Below, piece after piece: positions 18,782-31,661 of a stretch of DNA of 64,000 bases. The position numbers and the translations under genes are program-made. The stretch covers positions 166 through 64,165 of the forward strand of contig PMSU01000063.1 in assembly GCA_003168255.1 (NCBI GenBank), read 5' to 3'. This DNA is from Actinomycetota bacterium. GTDB lineage: Bacteria > Actinomycetota > Actinomycetes > Streptosporangiales > Streptosporangiaceae. The notes below the pieces were generated by a model, which saw only the letters and a program-made list of their open reading frames with translations, had not been told where the DNA came from and searched no databases. Numbering within the stretch: the stretch's first letter is position 1; each line of letters starts with the position of its first letter.

Positions 18782-21700
18782 ATGGCGGCAGCCGCGGCGG
18801 GGCGCAGCACCGCAAGCAACCAGGCCTCGTTCGCCCACCTGCACGTGCACACCGAGTACTCCATGCTGGACGGGGCCGCCCGGCTGAAGGATCTCTTCGT
18901 CCAGTGCGAGCAGGCAGGCATGCCGGCCATCGCGATGACCGACCACGGCAACGTCTACGGCGCCTACGACTTCTGGAAGAAAGCCACGGCGGCGGGCATC
19001 AAGCCGGTGATCGGGATCGAGGCATACGTCGCCCCTGAGCACCGCAAGCACCGCCAGCCGGTGCGCTGGGGAAACCCGGCTCAGTCCAGTGACGATATCT
19101 CCGGGGCCGGCGCGTACACGCACATGACGCTGCTCGCCGAGACCACGGAGGGCATGCACAACCTGTTCAGGCTGTCCTCCCTCGCCTCGCTCGAGGGGTT
19201 CTTCCGCAAGCCGCGGATGGACCGTGAGCTGCTCGCCGCGCACGCCAAGGGAATCATCGCGACCACCGGCTGCCCGTCCGGCGAGGTGCAGACCAGGCTC
19301 CGGCTCGGCCAGTACCGGCAGGCCGTCGACGCGGCCGCGGCCTACCGTGACATCTTCGGCCCGGAGAACTTCTTCGTCGAGATCATGGATCACGGCCTGG
19401 ACATCGAGCGCCGGGTTCGCGACGGCCTGCGCAAGATCGCGGCCGAGCTCGCGCTTCCCTTCGTCGTTACCAACGACTCGCATTACACCCGCCCGGACGA
19501 CGCGCAGGCGCATGAGGTACTGCTGTGCGTGCAGACCGGGTCCAATCTCGCCGACCCTGGCAGGTTCAGGTTCGAAGGCGGCGGCTACTACGTGAAGACC
19601 CCCGAGGAGATGCGCGGGGCCGCCACGGACGAGGAGTGGCAGGCAGGCTGCGACTCGACCCTGCTCATCGCGGAGCGCTGCGAGGTGGCCTTCGCCAAGC
19701 AGAACCTGATGCCCCGCTTCCCCATACCCGAGGGCGAGACGGAGGAGAGCTGGCTGCGCAGCCGGTTCTGGCTCGGCATGGACCGCCGCTTCCCTGACGG
19801 GTATGACGACGAGCGCAAGAACCGCGCCGAGTACGAGATCAGCGTGATCACGCAGATGGGGTTCTGCTCGTACTTCCTGGTCGTGGCCGACTTCATCAAC
19901 TGGTCCAAGCAGGCAGGCATCAGGGTCGGCCCCGGCCGGGGATCCGCCACCGGGTCGATGGTCTCCTACGCGCTCGGCATCACCGACCTGGATCCGATCG
20001 CGCACGGCCTGATGTTCGAACGATTCCTCAACCCCGAGCGCATCTCCATGCCGGACATCGACATCGACTTCGACGAGCGCAGGCGCGGTGATGTGATTCG
20101 CTACGTCACCGAGAAGTACGGGGACGACCGGGTCGCGCAGATCATCACCTACGGCACGATCAAGGCCAAGGCAGCGGTGAAGGACGCATCGCGGGTACTG
20201 GGCTTTCCTTACGCGCTCGGCGACCGGATCACCAAGGCGCTGCCACCGCCGGTCATGGGCAAGGACATCCCGCTCTCCGGCGTCTTCGACCAGAGCCACC
20301 CCCGGTACGGCGAGGCGGGTGAGATCCGCGCCCTGTACGAGTCCGAGCCTGAGGTGCGCCAGGTGCTCGACACCGCGCGCGGCCTAGAGGGCCTGATCCG
20401 GCAAGCCGGCGTGCACGCTGCCGGAGTGATCATGAGCAGCGAGCCGATCATCGATCACGTACCGGTGTGGAAGCGCGAGGCTGACGGCGCGGTCATCACG
20501 CAGTTCGACTACCCCGCGTGCGAGGACCTCGGCCTGCTTAAAATGGACTTCCTGGGCCTGCGGAACCTGACCGTGCTCGACGATGCTGTCAGCGGCATCA
20601 AGGAGAACCGCGGCCAGGACATCGTTCTGGAAACGCTGACCCTTGACAACAAGGCTGCCTACGAACTGCTCGCCCGCGGCGACACGCTGGGCGTCTTCCA
20701 GCTCGACGGCGGGCCGATGCGGGCGCTGCTGCGCGCCATGCATGCGGACAGGTTCGAGGACATCTCCGCAGTCCTCGCGCTGTACCGGCCGGGCCCGATG
20801 GGCGCCAACGCGCATAACGACTACGCGGACCGCAAGGCCGGCCGCAAGCCCGTCACCGCGATCCACCCCGAGCTCGCCGAGCCGTTGGCTGAGATTCTCG
20901 ATGACACCTTCGGCCTGATCGTCTACCAGGAGCAGGTGCTGGCGATCGCGCAGAAGCTGGCCAACTATACGGCGGGCAAGGCTGACCTGCTCCGCAAGGC
21001 GATGGGCAAGAAGAGCAAGGAGATACTCGACAAGGAGTTCGGGCCGTTCGAGGCGGGCATGAAAGCGAACGGGTACTCCGGCGGCGCCATCAAGGCGATC
21101 TGGGACATTCTCGTCCCGTTCTCCGACTACGCGTTCAACAAGGCGCACACCGCCGGGTACGGCGTGGTCTCCTACTGGACCGCCTACCTGAAGGCCAACT
21201 TCCCCGCCGAGTACATGGCCGCCCTGCTGACCTCCATCTCGGGCGACAAGGATAAATCCGCGCTCTACCTGAGCGAGTGCCGGCGGATGGGAATCAAGGT
21301 GCTCCCGCCGGATGTGAACGCGTCCGCTGCCAACTTCACTCCGGTCGGCGAGGACATCAGGTTTGGCCTCGCCGCGATCCGCAACGTCGGCGTCAACGTG
21401 GTGGAGGCGATCGACGCGACCCGGCGGGCCAAAGGCGCGTTCACCAGCTTCGCTGACTTCCTGCGCAAGGTTCCTGTCACGGTGTGCAACAAGCGGGTCA
21501 TCGAGTCGCTGGTCAAGGCCGGCGCGTTCGACTCGCTTGGACATCCGCGCAAGGCACTCGTGCTCATCCACGAGCAGGCGGTGGACCAGGTAATCGACGT
21601 CAAGCGCAACGAGGCCAACAACCAGTTCTCGCTGTTCGAGGGCGACGCCGATACCGAGACGATGTTCGACGTCCCGGTCCCGGGCGGGGAGTGGGAGAAA

Positions 21701-22372
21701 TCCATCCTGCTCGCGTTCGAGCGCGAGATGCTCGGCCTCTACGTCTCCGACCACCCGCTGCTCGGGCTCGAGCATGTCCTCGCCACCGGCACCGACTGCT
21801 CCATCGCCCAGCTGATCGGTTCCGCCGAACCCGCGGGCGGATTTTCTGAAGCCGAACGCAGGCAGCGGGGCGAACGCGCGGATGGCCAGATGGTCACCGT
21901 GGGGGGGATCCTGTCCGGCCTCCAGCGCAAGGTCACCAAGCAGGGCAACGCATGGGCGGCGGCCATTCTCGAAGATCTCGAAGGCGCTATGGAGGTGCTG
22001 TTCTTCCCCGCGACCTACCAGTCCTACGGCACATCTCTCGCCGAGGACGCCATCCTGATCATCAAGGGGCGGCTGGACCGGCGGGACGACGTGCCCAAGC
22101 TGATCGCGATGGACGTGAAGGTGCCGGACACCACGCCGGGTGATTCCGGCCCTTTTGTGGTGGAGATGCCGGTGAACAAGTGCGTAGGGCCCGTGGTGGA
22201 ACAGCTCCGCGAGGTGCTGCGGACACACCCGGGACCGACGCAGGTACATCTGAGGCTCTGTGGTAATCAGCGGACGACCGTCGTGCGGCTGGATAACAAG
22301 CTGGGTGTATCGCCCTCACCGGCGCTGCTCGGTGACCTCAAGCAACTGCTCGGCCCTGCTTGCATGGGATAA
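18782..22372 (+). CDS. dnaE: DNA polymerase III alpha subunit DnaE
   Basis: DnaE is the replicative polymerase. The ~1196-residue protein has the N-terminal PHP domain (HLHVHTEYSMLDG, TDHGNVYGAYDF), the palm with catalytic aspartates in MPDIDIDFDERRRGDVIRYV (about residue 425), the VGPGRGSATGSMVSYALGI loop, the thumb and finger regions (GPMGANAHNDY, AFNKAHTAGYGVVSYWTAYLKANFP), a helix-hairpin-helix region and a C-terminal OB fold (VTVGGILSGLQRKVTKQGNAWA). A GTG at 18773 is also in frame, but aaggagg (18764-18770) is only 2 bases from it and 11 from the ATG at 18782, so the ATG is preferred. It is DnaE1-like rather than DnaE2 by length and PHP motif. Confidence 0.96.
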   Translation: MAAAAAGRSTASNQASFAHLHVHTEYSMLDGAARLKDLFVQCEQAGMPAIAMTDHGNVYGAYDFWKKATAAGIKPVIGIEAYVAPEHRKHRQPVRWGNPAQSSDDISGAGAYTHMTLLAETTEGMHNLFRLSSLASLEGFFRKPRMDRELLAAHAKGIIATTGCPSGEVQTRLRLGQYRQAVDAAAAYRDIFGPENFFVEIMDHGLDIERRVRDGLRKIAAELALPFVVTNDSHYTRPDDAQAHEVLLCVQTGSNLADPGRFRFEGGGYYVKTPEEMRGAATDEEWQAGCDSTLLIAERCEVAFAKQNLMPRFPIPEGETEESWLRSRFWLGMDRRFPDGYDDERKNRAEYEISVITQMGFCSYFLVVADFINWSKQAGIRVGPGRGSATGSMVSYALGITDLDPIAHGLMFERFLNPERISMPDIDIDFDERRRGDVIRYVTEKYGDDRVAQIITYGTIKAKAAVKDASRVLGFPYALGDRITKALPPPVMGKDIPLSGVFDQSHPRYGEAGEIRALYESEPEVRQVLDTARGLEGLIRQAGVHAAGVIMSSEPIIDHVPVWKREADGAVITQFDYPACEDLGLLKMDFLGLRNLTVLDDAVSGIKENRGQDIVLETLTLDNKAAYELLARGDTLGVFQLDGGPMRALLRAMHADRFEDISAVLALYRPGPMGANAHNDYADRKAGRKPVTAIHPELAEPLAEILDDTFGLIVYQEQVLAIAQKLANYTAGKADLLRKAMGKKSKEILDKEFGPFEAGMKANGYSGGAIKAIWDILVPFSDYAFNKAHTAGYGVVSYWTAYLKANFPAEYMAALLTSISGDKDKSALYLSECRRMGIKVLPPDVNASAANFTPVGEDIRFGLAAIRNVGVNVVEAIDATRRAKGAFTSFADFLRKVPVTVCNKRVIESLVKAGAFDSLGHPRKALVLIHEQAVDQVIDVKRNEANNQFSLFEGDADTETMFDVPVPGGEWEKSILLAFEREMLGLYVSDHPLLGLEHVLATGTDCSIAQLIGSAEPAGGFSEAERRQRGERADGQMVTVGGILSGLQRKVTKQGNAWAAAILEDLEGAMEVLFFPATYQSYGTSLAEDAILIIKGRLDRRDDVPKLIAMDVKVPDTTPGDSGPFVVEMPVNKCVGPVVEQLREVLRTHPGPTQVHLRLCGNQRTTVVRLDNKLGVSPSPALLGDLKQLLGPACMG

Positions 22373-22403
22373 GGCGCTGGGGGCACCACGTGCCGTGTGG
22401 GAG

Positions 22404-23405
22404 TCAGCGGGTGACGAGGATGACTACGAAGGCGGCATAGGCGGCTATCACCAGGGCGCCGGTGCGGCGGGTCAGGCCGCTGTGCAGCATGGCTAGGGCT
22501 AGCACTCCCAGGGTCATGACGGCGTACCAGGTGGCTACCAGGCCCGCGCTGCCGCCGGCGGTTACCACGCCGGTGATTGCGGCGGGGAGGAAGAGGCCGA
22601 AGGCTACGTTGAGGGTGTTGCTGTTCATGGCCTCGCTGAGCGTGGCCGCACCTCTGCCGCGACGGGCCAGGTAGACGGCGGTAACCGCGTTGGGCAGGCT
22701 GGTCACCGCAGCTAGGACTATGCCGCCGGTTACTATTGGGGGGACTGCCAGGCGGGTGCCTAGGGAGGTCGCGGCTTGCTCCATGGCCAGGCTGGCCACC
22801 AGCACGATCACCAGGGCGATGGCAGCGGTCAGGGCGCTGATCGCATCGCTCGGCCGGGCGGCAGCGGGGTGGAGTGCGGGGCGGACTTCCTGTTCCTCCT
22901 CGGTGATGGCCTCGGCTAGCCAGCGGGTGATCCCGGCCGGCAGGCGCAGGCGGCCGCGGGACGGGGGGCGGACCGCGCAGAGGTAGGCATAGGGGAGCAG
23001 GACCACCAGGACCAGGGCTAGCCCGGTGCGCGGGCCGATCAGGCCGGCCAGGGCACAGATGCTTACTGCTGCCATCCACAGGCCGACCGCGCCCTCGAGT
23101 GCGACGACGCGCCGGTGCAGGCTGATCCTGCCCGCCATGACCGCACCCAGGCCGAGCAGTGCGGCCAGGTTGAACACGTTCGAACCGAGCACCACGCCGA
23201 CCCCGACCGCCCGCTGCCCGTGGGCCAGCGCGGCGGACGCGGAGGTGATCTCTGGCGTGTCGGCCGCGAGCGCGGCCACCAGGCCGAGCATGGCCTCGGA
23301 CAGCCTGAACCGTTCGCCGAGCCGCTCGATGCGGGTGACCAGGACGGCGCTGGCGGCCAGGCTGAACGCCGCACCGACGACAAGCGTTATGACTGCGGGT
23401 GTCAC
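22404..23405 (-). CDS. Sodium/calcium exchanger family (CaCA) membrane protein
   Basis: The 333-residue protein has about ten hydrophobic spans in two homologous halves, each with a CaCA alpha repeat: ALAADTPEITSASAALAHGQ...GVVLGSNVFNLAALLG and VTSLPNAVTAVYLARRGRGAATLSEAMNSNTLNVAFGL. The second repeat has TSLPN where PE is usual, so ion choice may differ from classic Na/Ca exchangers. A GTG at 23405 gives the start; the longer frame to 23456 overlaps the ABC permease. It is the last gene of a three-gene minus-strand operon behind the ABC exporter, only 10 bases after the permease. Confidence 0.75.
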   Translation of the reverse strand: MTPAVITLVVGAAFSLAASAVLVTRIERLGERFRLSEAMLGLVAALAADTPEITSASAALAHGQRAVGVGVVLGSNVFNLAALLGLGAVMAGRISLHRRVVALEGAVGLWMAAVSICALAGLIGPRTGLALVLVVLLPYAYLCAVRPPSRGRLRLPAGITRWLAEAITEEEQEVRPALHPAAARPSDAISALTAAIALVIVLVASLAMEQAATSLGTRLAVPPIVTGGIVLAAVTSLPNAVTAVYLARRGRGAATLSEAMNSNTLNVAFGLFLPAAITGVVTAGGSAGLVATWYAVMTLGVLALAMLHSGLTRRTGALVIAAYAAFVVILVTR

Positions 23406-23415
23406 GGATCCCGCG

Positions 23416-24255
23416 TTAGGCGTCGCGAAGCCTGAGCAGGATGCCTGCCGCGGCAAGGAGTACCGCGGTCCACAAGCAGAACACGCCGAAACCCTGCCAG
23501 GGCGAAAGCACCTGGCCAGAGACCCGCACGGTCGAGATGATCAGCCGTCCGGCCGAAGTCGGCAGGTAGTCGTGGATGTGGTTCCCCCAGGTGCCGGGGA
23601 TCAGCGTGGACAGCGGTTCGAGCACGATGACGAAGGCGATGACACCGGTAATCGCTCCGGCGGTGTGCCTGACCAGCCCGCCGACCGCCATGGCGAACAG
23701 GCCGAGCACGGTCAGGTAGAGGCCGGATCCGACGACCGCGCGGGTAACGCCGGCATCGCTCAGCGACACAGGCGCGTGGCTGTGCAGGATTGTGGCGCCC
23801 AGGAAGAACGCGGCAAAGGAGACGATCTCGCCCAGCACGAACACGAGGATCGCGAACGTGACTGCCTTGGCGGCGAGCATGGGGATCCTGCGCGGCACGG
23901 CTAGCAGCGAGGCGCGGATTGCCCCAGTGGAGTACTCGCTGGTGATCACGAGGACGCCGAGCACGATGATGGTGAGCTGGCCGAACTCGAGCGAGGCGCT
24001 AAGGATCGCGCTGACCGGGTTGGTGATTATCGAGATCTGCGAAGCCCGGCCGATCTTGTTCCACTGCGCGGAGGTGAGGCCGGTGATCAGGCCGGTGATT
24101 CCGAGGGTGAGCACGACCAGCAGGATCAGTGACCAGACGGTGGACCGCACCGAGCGGAGCTTCGTCCACTCGCTGAGCAGCAGGTGCCCAAAGTTGCCAC
24201 GGCCCCCTGCGACCTGCGGCACCCGGGCCGACTCGACGGACGCTGTCGGCATCAT
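23416..24255 (-). CDS. ABC-2 type exporter permease
   Basis: The 279-residue protein has a cytoplasmic N-terminus with LLLSEWTKLRSVRSTVWSL, the standard opening of actinobacterial ABC-2 permeases, followed by six hydrophobic spans (starting about residues 42, 95, 128, 170, 205 and 255). It pairs with the ATPase gene just upstream, with which it overlaps by four bases (ATGA). Together they form a drug, peptide or lipid exporter; the substrate cannot be read from sequence. Confidence 0.85.
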   Translation of the reverse strand: MMPTASVESARVPQVAGGRGNFGHLLLSEWTKLRSVRSTVWSLILLVVLTLGITGLITGLTSAQWNKIGRASQISIITNPVSAILSASLEFGQLTIIVLGVLVITSEYSTGAIRASLLAVPRRIPMLAAKAVTFAILVFVLGEIVSFAAFFLGATILHSHAPVSLSDAGVTRAVVGSGLYLTVLGLFAMAVGGLVRHTAGAITGVIAFVIVLEPLSTLIPGTWGNHIHDYLPTSAGRLIISTVRVSGQVLSPWQGFGVFCLWTAVLLAAAGILLRLRDA

Positions 24256-25235
24256 CGGCTGTGCCTTCCGCCGGGCGTCACGGGCGCTGGCTCTGTGGCG
24301 GCCTCCTGGCCGGGCGCCGCGTACTCCAGGCTGCCGGCGGTCAGTTCCATGAACGCCTCCTCGAGGGATCCCGTCTGCGGGGTGAGCTCGTGCAGCACTA
24401 CCGAGGAGGCCGCGGCGAGCTCGCCGATTCGCGGCGCGGGCATGCCGGTGACGGTGAGCGCGGCCGCGCCGTCGGCCTGTGCAGCTGCCTCGTCCGCGTG
24501 TGCGACACGGCCGCCCTCCGCGGTGATCGCGCTGGTCAGCCGGGTCGGATCCGGTGTGCGGACGAGCACCGAGTGGTCCGAGCTCTGGGCGATGAACTCC
24601 TGCGTGCTGCAGCTCGCGATCAGCTTGCCGCGGCCGATCACGATCAGGTGATCCGCGGTGACGGCCATCTCGTTCATCAGGTGGCTGGAGACGAACACCG
24701 TGCGGCCCTCGGCTGCCAGCCGTTTCATCAGGTTACGGATCCACAGGATTCCCTCGGGATCGAGCCCGTTAACCGGCTCGTCGAGCACCAGCACCTGCGG
24801 ATCGCCGAGCAGCGCGGCGGCGATGCCGAGCCGCTGGCTCATGCCGAGGGAAAACCCGCCTGCCCGCTTGCCGGCCACGTCGCCGAGCCCCACCAGGTCG
24901 ATCACCGCCTGTACGCGGCTGCGCGGCAGCCCCTGCGTCTGCGCCAGGAAGAGCAGGTGGTTGAAGGCGGAGCGGCCGGTGTGCACGGCCCGGGCTTCGA
25001 GCAGGGCACCCACCGTCCGCAGCGGGCTGGCCAAGTCGCGGTAGCGCTTGCCGCCGATCGTCGCGGTTCCGCCATTTGGCCGGTCGAGATCGAGCACCAG
25101 CCGCATGGTGGTGGATTTGCCCGCGCCATTCGGTCCGAGAAATCCGGTGACCGTGCCCGGTTCCACGGCAAACGAAAGGTGGTCCACGGCGACCTTTTCG
25201 CCGTAACGCTTAGTCAGATCGCGAACCTCGATCAT
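24252..25235 (-). CDS. ABC-2 type exporter ATPase
   Basis: The 327-residue ATPase has Walker A GPNGAGKSTT (about residues 35-44), signature FSLGMSQR, Walker B VLVLDEPVNGLDPEG and the switch His in VSSHL. A C-terminal extension of about 110 residues, with TGSLEEAFMELT, is typical of the BcrA/DrrA-like group. The signature SLGMSQ replaces LSGGQ, as is common in this group. It is first in the operon; the ATG is preceded by GGGGGATAG on the minus strand. Two 17-base direct repeats lie upstream (25279-25317). Confidence 0.88.
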   Translation of the reverse strand: MIEVRDLTKRYGEKVAVDHLSFAVEPGTVTGFLGPNGAGKSTTMRLVLDLDRPNGGTATIGGKRYRDLASPLRTVGALLEARAVHTGRSAFNHLLFLAQTQGLPRSRVQAVIDLVGLGDVAGKRAGGFSLGMSQRLGIAAALLGDPQVLVLDEPVNGLDPEGILWIRNLMKRLAAEGRTVFVSSHLMNEMAVTADHLIVIGRGKLIASCSTQEFIAQSSDHSVLVRTPDPTRLTSAITAEGGRVAHADEAAAQADGAAALTVTGMPAPRIGELAAASSVVLHELTPQTGSLEEAFMELTAGSLEYAAPGQEAATEPAPVTPGGRHSR

Positions 25236-25359
25236 CTATCCCCCAGTCAAGTGGTTAACCAATCTCCCATCTCGCCTAGGCAGTGTCCAGCATCGCCTAC
25301 GCAGTGTCCGGCATCGCTTCGTGCGGGGAGTCCCGGCGTCACGTACGCTGCTGCGCAGA

Positions 25360-26022
25360 ATGACGCAACCCGCCCAGTACCCCGACGCGCCGCGCGGCGG
25401 GCCCGCGGCTAGCGCAGCTCCAGGTCCGGTCCGTGCAACCGGCTCGCGGGGCGTGCTGGCCAGGCTCCGCGCGACGGTTCTCGCCTTGATCGCCACCGTG
25501 GCAGCGAGCGCGCTGCTTGGCCTGCTCGCGGGATTTATCTGGTCTGCCGTGGCGCCCAGGGCGCTGCTCATCGTGCAGAGCCGCGGCGTCGCCTACGTGG
25601 TGAACTCAGAGACGAGCGCCTTTATCGCTGCCGACGGGTGGTTCTGCCTGCTGACCGCGGCCGGCGGGGTGATTTGCGGGGTGGCCGGCTATTTCATCGC
25701 GGTCCGCAGGTACGGCGCGATGGCGCTTGTCGGGCTCCTAGCAGGCGGGGTGGCCGCTTCCCTGCTGGCCATGTGGATCGGGCAACGGCAGGGGCTAGCC
25801 AGCTTCCGGGCCACGCTGGCAGCAAGCCCGGCGGGTACTCGGCTGCACGAGCCGCTGGCCCTCGGCGGCCACGGCGCTCTCGCGTTCTGGCCGTTGTTCG
25901 TGGCCCTCGTGGCGGGGACGATCGAGCTCGCCAGCCAGATGATGGACCGCAGCAGCGCCGATGGGGCAATTGCCGGGCCGGCCGGGCCGGCCTACCCAGG
26001 CGACATCGGCAAGCCGGGCTGA
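25360..26022 (+). CDS. Hypothetical membrane protein (DUF2567-like)
   Basis: The 220-residue protein has a Pro/Ala-rich cytoplasmic start and about four hydrophobic spans (VLALIATVAASALLGLLAGFIW, FCLLTAAGGVICGVAGYFIA, ALVGLLAGGVAASLLAMWIG and LAFWPLFVALVAGTIEL). The loop ALLIVQSRGVAYVVNSET between spans one and two and the whole topology resemble the actinobacterial DUF2567 group, for which no function is known to me. The ATG at 25360 is chosen because the frame upstream has no support. It is divergent from the ABC operon. Confidence 0.65.
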   Translation: MTQPAQYPDAPRGGPAASAAPGPVRATGSRGVLARLRATVLALIATVAASALLGLLAGFIWSAVAPRALLIVQSRGVAYVVNSETSAFIAADGWFCLLTAAGGVICGVAGYFIAVRRYGAMALVGLLAGGVAASLLAMWIGQRQGLASFRATLAASPAGTRLHEPLALGGHGALAFWPLFVALVAGTIELASQMMDRSSADGAIAGPAGPAYPGDIGKPG

Positions 26023-26053
26023 GGCGTGACGCCGGCCGCCCTGACCGCTCCGG

Positions 26054-27757
26054 TCAGCTCCCGACTAGCGTGCGGAGAAGCCGGACCGGCGGCGAGCCGT
26101 GGGCCAGCATGCTGTCGTGGATCTCTCGCTCTGGCTGCTGCGGGCTGGCCGTCTTGAGCTCGGCTGCCAGGTCGGCGACCTCGGTGTATCCGACGTAGTA
26201 AGTGGATAGCTGGGCCGAGGTCAGCAGAGCCCGCCGCCATTTGCCGGCTGCTTCGCCTTCCTCCTGATGTCCGCGACCGGTCATCAGGCTCATCGCCTCG
26301 GCCTCGGTCATACCGTGCCTGTGCACCCGGGCGTCGAGTATGGCGTTAATGGTCATGCGGAGCTGCATCTTCAGCTGCTGCATCCGCACCTCGCGCGGGT
26401 CGCCCTCGCCTGGGTAGCCCCGCTCGGCCATCAACTGCTCGGCGTAGACCGCCCAGCCTTCGACGAAGGACCCGGACCGCAGTGCCGCGCGCAGTACAGT
26501 CGCCGCGCCGAACCGCCTGGAGTGCTGAAGTTGCAGGAAGTGTCCCGGCATCGCCTCATGAACCATCAGGTTGTGGACCATGTGCCGGTTGTACTCGCGG
26601 TAGAACGAGGTCACGCGCTGGGCGGACCAGCTCGTCGGGGTGGGCGAGACCGCGACGAAGGTCGGCATTGAGGCGGATTCCAGCGGCCCGGGGGAGTCGC
26701 AGTACGCCACCGCGACCCCTCGGTCGATCTCCGGCATCTCGATCACCTCGACCGGGTCGTCGTGGATCGTGACCAGCTGGCACTCGCTGACGAAGTCGGT
26801 CTGCGCGGCGAGCGCGTCGCGGCAGAATCCCAGGATCGTCCTGTCATCTGGCGCGTCGGCAGCCAGCTGATCGAGCACCTGCCGCACGAGCGCGCCGCGG
26901 TCGCCCGCCGGGCCGCCGTTATGTCGGGCCCGGCCCGGCCCGGCAAGCTCGGCGGCCAGGTCGGCGATCTCTTCGCCAACCCGGTCAAGATCGGCCTGCG
27001 CCCTGGCCAGGATGGCGTCGGCGTCGGCCTCGGCGTCCAGGGTGAGAGATAGCTTGCGGGCGAACCGCTCGGGGCCGATCCGCGGATCGGCGAACCGGTC
27101 GCCGACGCTGCCCTGGTCCAGCTTTGCGGACAGCCAGGCGCAATGCTCGGCGAGCGCTTCGAGCGCGGCGGGCCGCACGGCCTCGATCTGCGCCGTGCAC
27201 TCGGGCGCAGCCCGCAGCGCGGCGTCGATCTCGTCAGTAACCAGCGTGATCGTGCCAGCGAGCTGGTCGATAGCGGTCTCCAGGTGCACCTTCGGCATGG
27301 GCCCAAGCAGGCCGCGGGCGCCGGCCAGCATGGCCGGAATCTCTGCAAGCCGGCCAGCGGCCGAGGCGAGCCTTTCAGGCAGCGGGGCGAAGTCCCTGGC
27401 AAGCAGCGTGTGGATAGCCCGGCCGGGGTTCGCGACCAGCGGATTCCAGCTGCGCTCGCGCACTTCGTCGAGCTCGAACATCCGGCGCCCTACCGAATTC
27501 GCCAGCATGTCGGCGTCTACCAGGTTCTCGGCGGAGAGGGCGCTAAGGTCGAGCGCCCCGAGCGTGGCGGCCCAGCCATCCATGGCCCGTCGTTCGGAAT
27601 CGAGCGCGGCGGCGGAGAACTCGGGCAGGTGCGCGTCGAACCTGTGGTCGCCGAGTTCGGTGGCGACGTTCGGATGGCGTTCCGCCCTGTCGTCGAGGTA
27701 TGCCCTGGCCACCTTGGTGAAGGCCAGGTCCGCCTCGCTGCTCATGCCGCTCTGCAT
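26054..27757 (-). CDS. DUF885 family metallohydrolase
   Basis: About 567 residues. The DUF885 group is related to zinc carboxypeptidases of the gluzincin type; the active-site motif is NLMVHEAMPGHFLQLQ (HExxxGH form), with a downstream Glu in GSFVEGWAVYAEQLM. N-terminal features such as HRFDAHLPEFS and the central RDALAAQTDFV region match family layout and length. The substrate is unknown; peptides are likely. The ATG at 27757 is a judgement: a GTG at 27763 with GGGGTGA seven bases upstream is an equal choice. The open frame further upstream to 28348 is an antisense shadow of hisD. No signal peptide, so it is probably cytoplasmic. Confidence 0.8.
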   Translation of the reverse strand: MQSGMSSEADLAFTKVARAYLDDRAERHPNVATELGDHRFDAHLPEFSAAALDSERRAMDGWAATLGALDLSALSAENLVDADMLANSVGRRMFELDEVRERSWNPLVANPGRAIHTLLARDFAPLPERLASAAGRLAEIPAMLAGARGLLGPMPKVHLETAIDQLAGTITLVTDEIDAALRAAPECTAQIEAVRPAALEALAEHCAWLSAKLDQGSVGDRFADPRIGPERFARKLSLTLDAEADADAILARAQADLDRVGEEIADLAAELAGPGRARHNGGPAGDRGALVRQVLDQLAADAPDDRTILGFCRDALAAQTDFVSECQLVTIHDDPVEVIEMPEIDRGVAVAYCDSPGPLESASMPTFVAVSPTPTSWSAQRVTSFYREYNRHMVHNLMVHEAMPGHFLQLQHSRRFGAATVLRAALRSGSFVEGWAVYAEQLMAERGYPGEGDPREVRMQQLKMQLRMTINAILDARVHRHGMTEAEAMSLMTGRGHQEEGEAAGKWRRALLTSAQLSTYYVGYTEVADLAAELKTASPQQPEREIHDSMLAHGSPPVRLLRTLVGS

Positions 27758-27920
27758 GCTCACCGGCAATTCACCCCAATTCCGTCTGGCGCTGCCTATC
27801 GCTAAGCCTGCCATGAGGGGTGCCGCCAACCAGCCATCGCGTCCGGATGCCAATCCACCAGCTAAGCGATCACGACGTCCGCGATGCGGAACGGCGCGGT
27901 CACCGTGTGGGACCGCCCGA

Positions 27921-27932
27921 TAGGCTTGACGA
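27921..27932 (+). promoter_or_regulatory. hisD promoter, apparently leaderless
   Basis: TAGGCT (27921-27926) lies 6 bases before the hisD ATG (27933). A transcript starting 6-7 bases after this minus 10 box would begin at or next to the start codon, as in many actinobacterial leaderless mRNAs. No clear ribosome site is present, which agrees. Confidence 0.5.
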
Positions 27933-31016
<3,084 letters not shown>

Positions 31017-31020
<4 letters not shown>

Positions 31021-31661
31021 CGCTTGTGCGGCCCAGGGTTGTCGTCCTGGATTACGGCTCAGGTAATCTCCGGTCCGCTCAGCGGGCGCTTGACCGGGTG
31101 GGCGCGCAGGTCTGCGCGACCGATGATTTCGATGCCGCGTTGAACTGCGACGGCCTCGTCGTGCCGGGCGTCGGCGCGTTCGCCGCCTGCATGACGGGCC
31201 TGCGCGGCGTCCGCGGCGATGTGATCATCGACCGCCGGCTGGCCGGGGCGCGCCCGGTTCTGGGCATCTGCGTCGGCATGCAGGTGCTGTTCGAGACCGG
31301 GGACGAGCATGGCGTGCGGACCGACGGGTGCGGCCAGTGGCCAGGCACCGTGGGGCGGCTGACAGCGCCGGTGCTGCCGCATATGGGGTGGAACACGGTG
31401 CGCCCGGGGGCTGGCTCGGTGCTGTTCGCTGGGCTGGATCCGGCAAGCCGTTTCTACTTTGTGCATTCCTACGCGGCGACCTCTGTTGACCTGCCGCCCG
31501 GGGGGCGGCTGGCGGCGCCGTTGCTGACCTGGGCCGAGCACGGCGAGCCGTTCATCGCCGCTATCGAGCACGGGCCGCTGTCGGCGACCCAGTTCCACCC
31601 GGAGAAGTCGGGCGATGTCGGCGCCGCGCTGCTGGCGAACTGGGTGGAGACGCTGCGATGA
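31017..31661 (+). CDS. hisH: Imidazole glycerol phosphate synthase, glutaminase subunit HisH
   Basis: HisH supplies ammonia from glutamine to HisF. The 214-residue class I amidotransferase has [10 protein letters not shown], the nucleophile Cys in [12 protein letters not shown], the oxyanion/GVGAF region and the His-Glu pair in [11 protein letters not shown]. The canonical GICLGMQ is GICVGMQ here. GTGA overlap with hisB and ATGA overlap with priA. Confidence 0.95.

Noticed and set aside
18323..20299. A 658-codon minus-strand frame over rluD/dnaE
   Set aside because: It runs antisense through the conserved PHP and catalytic parts of dnaE; composition is typical of antisense shadows.
20384..22249. 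A 621-codon minus-strand frame over dnaE
   Set aside because: Same reason: antisense to conserved dnaE codons, no domains.
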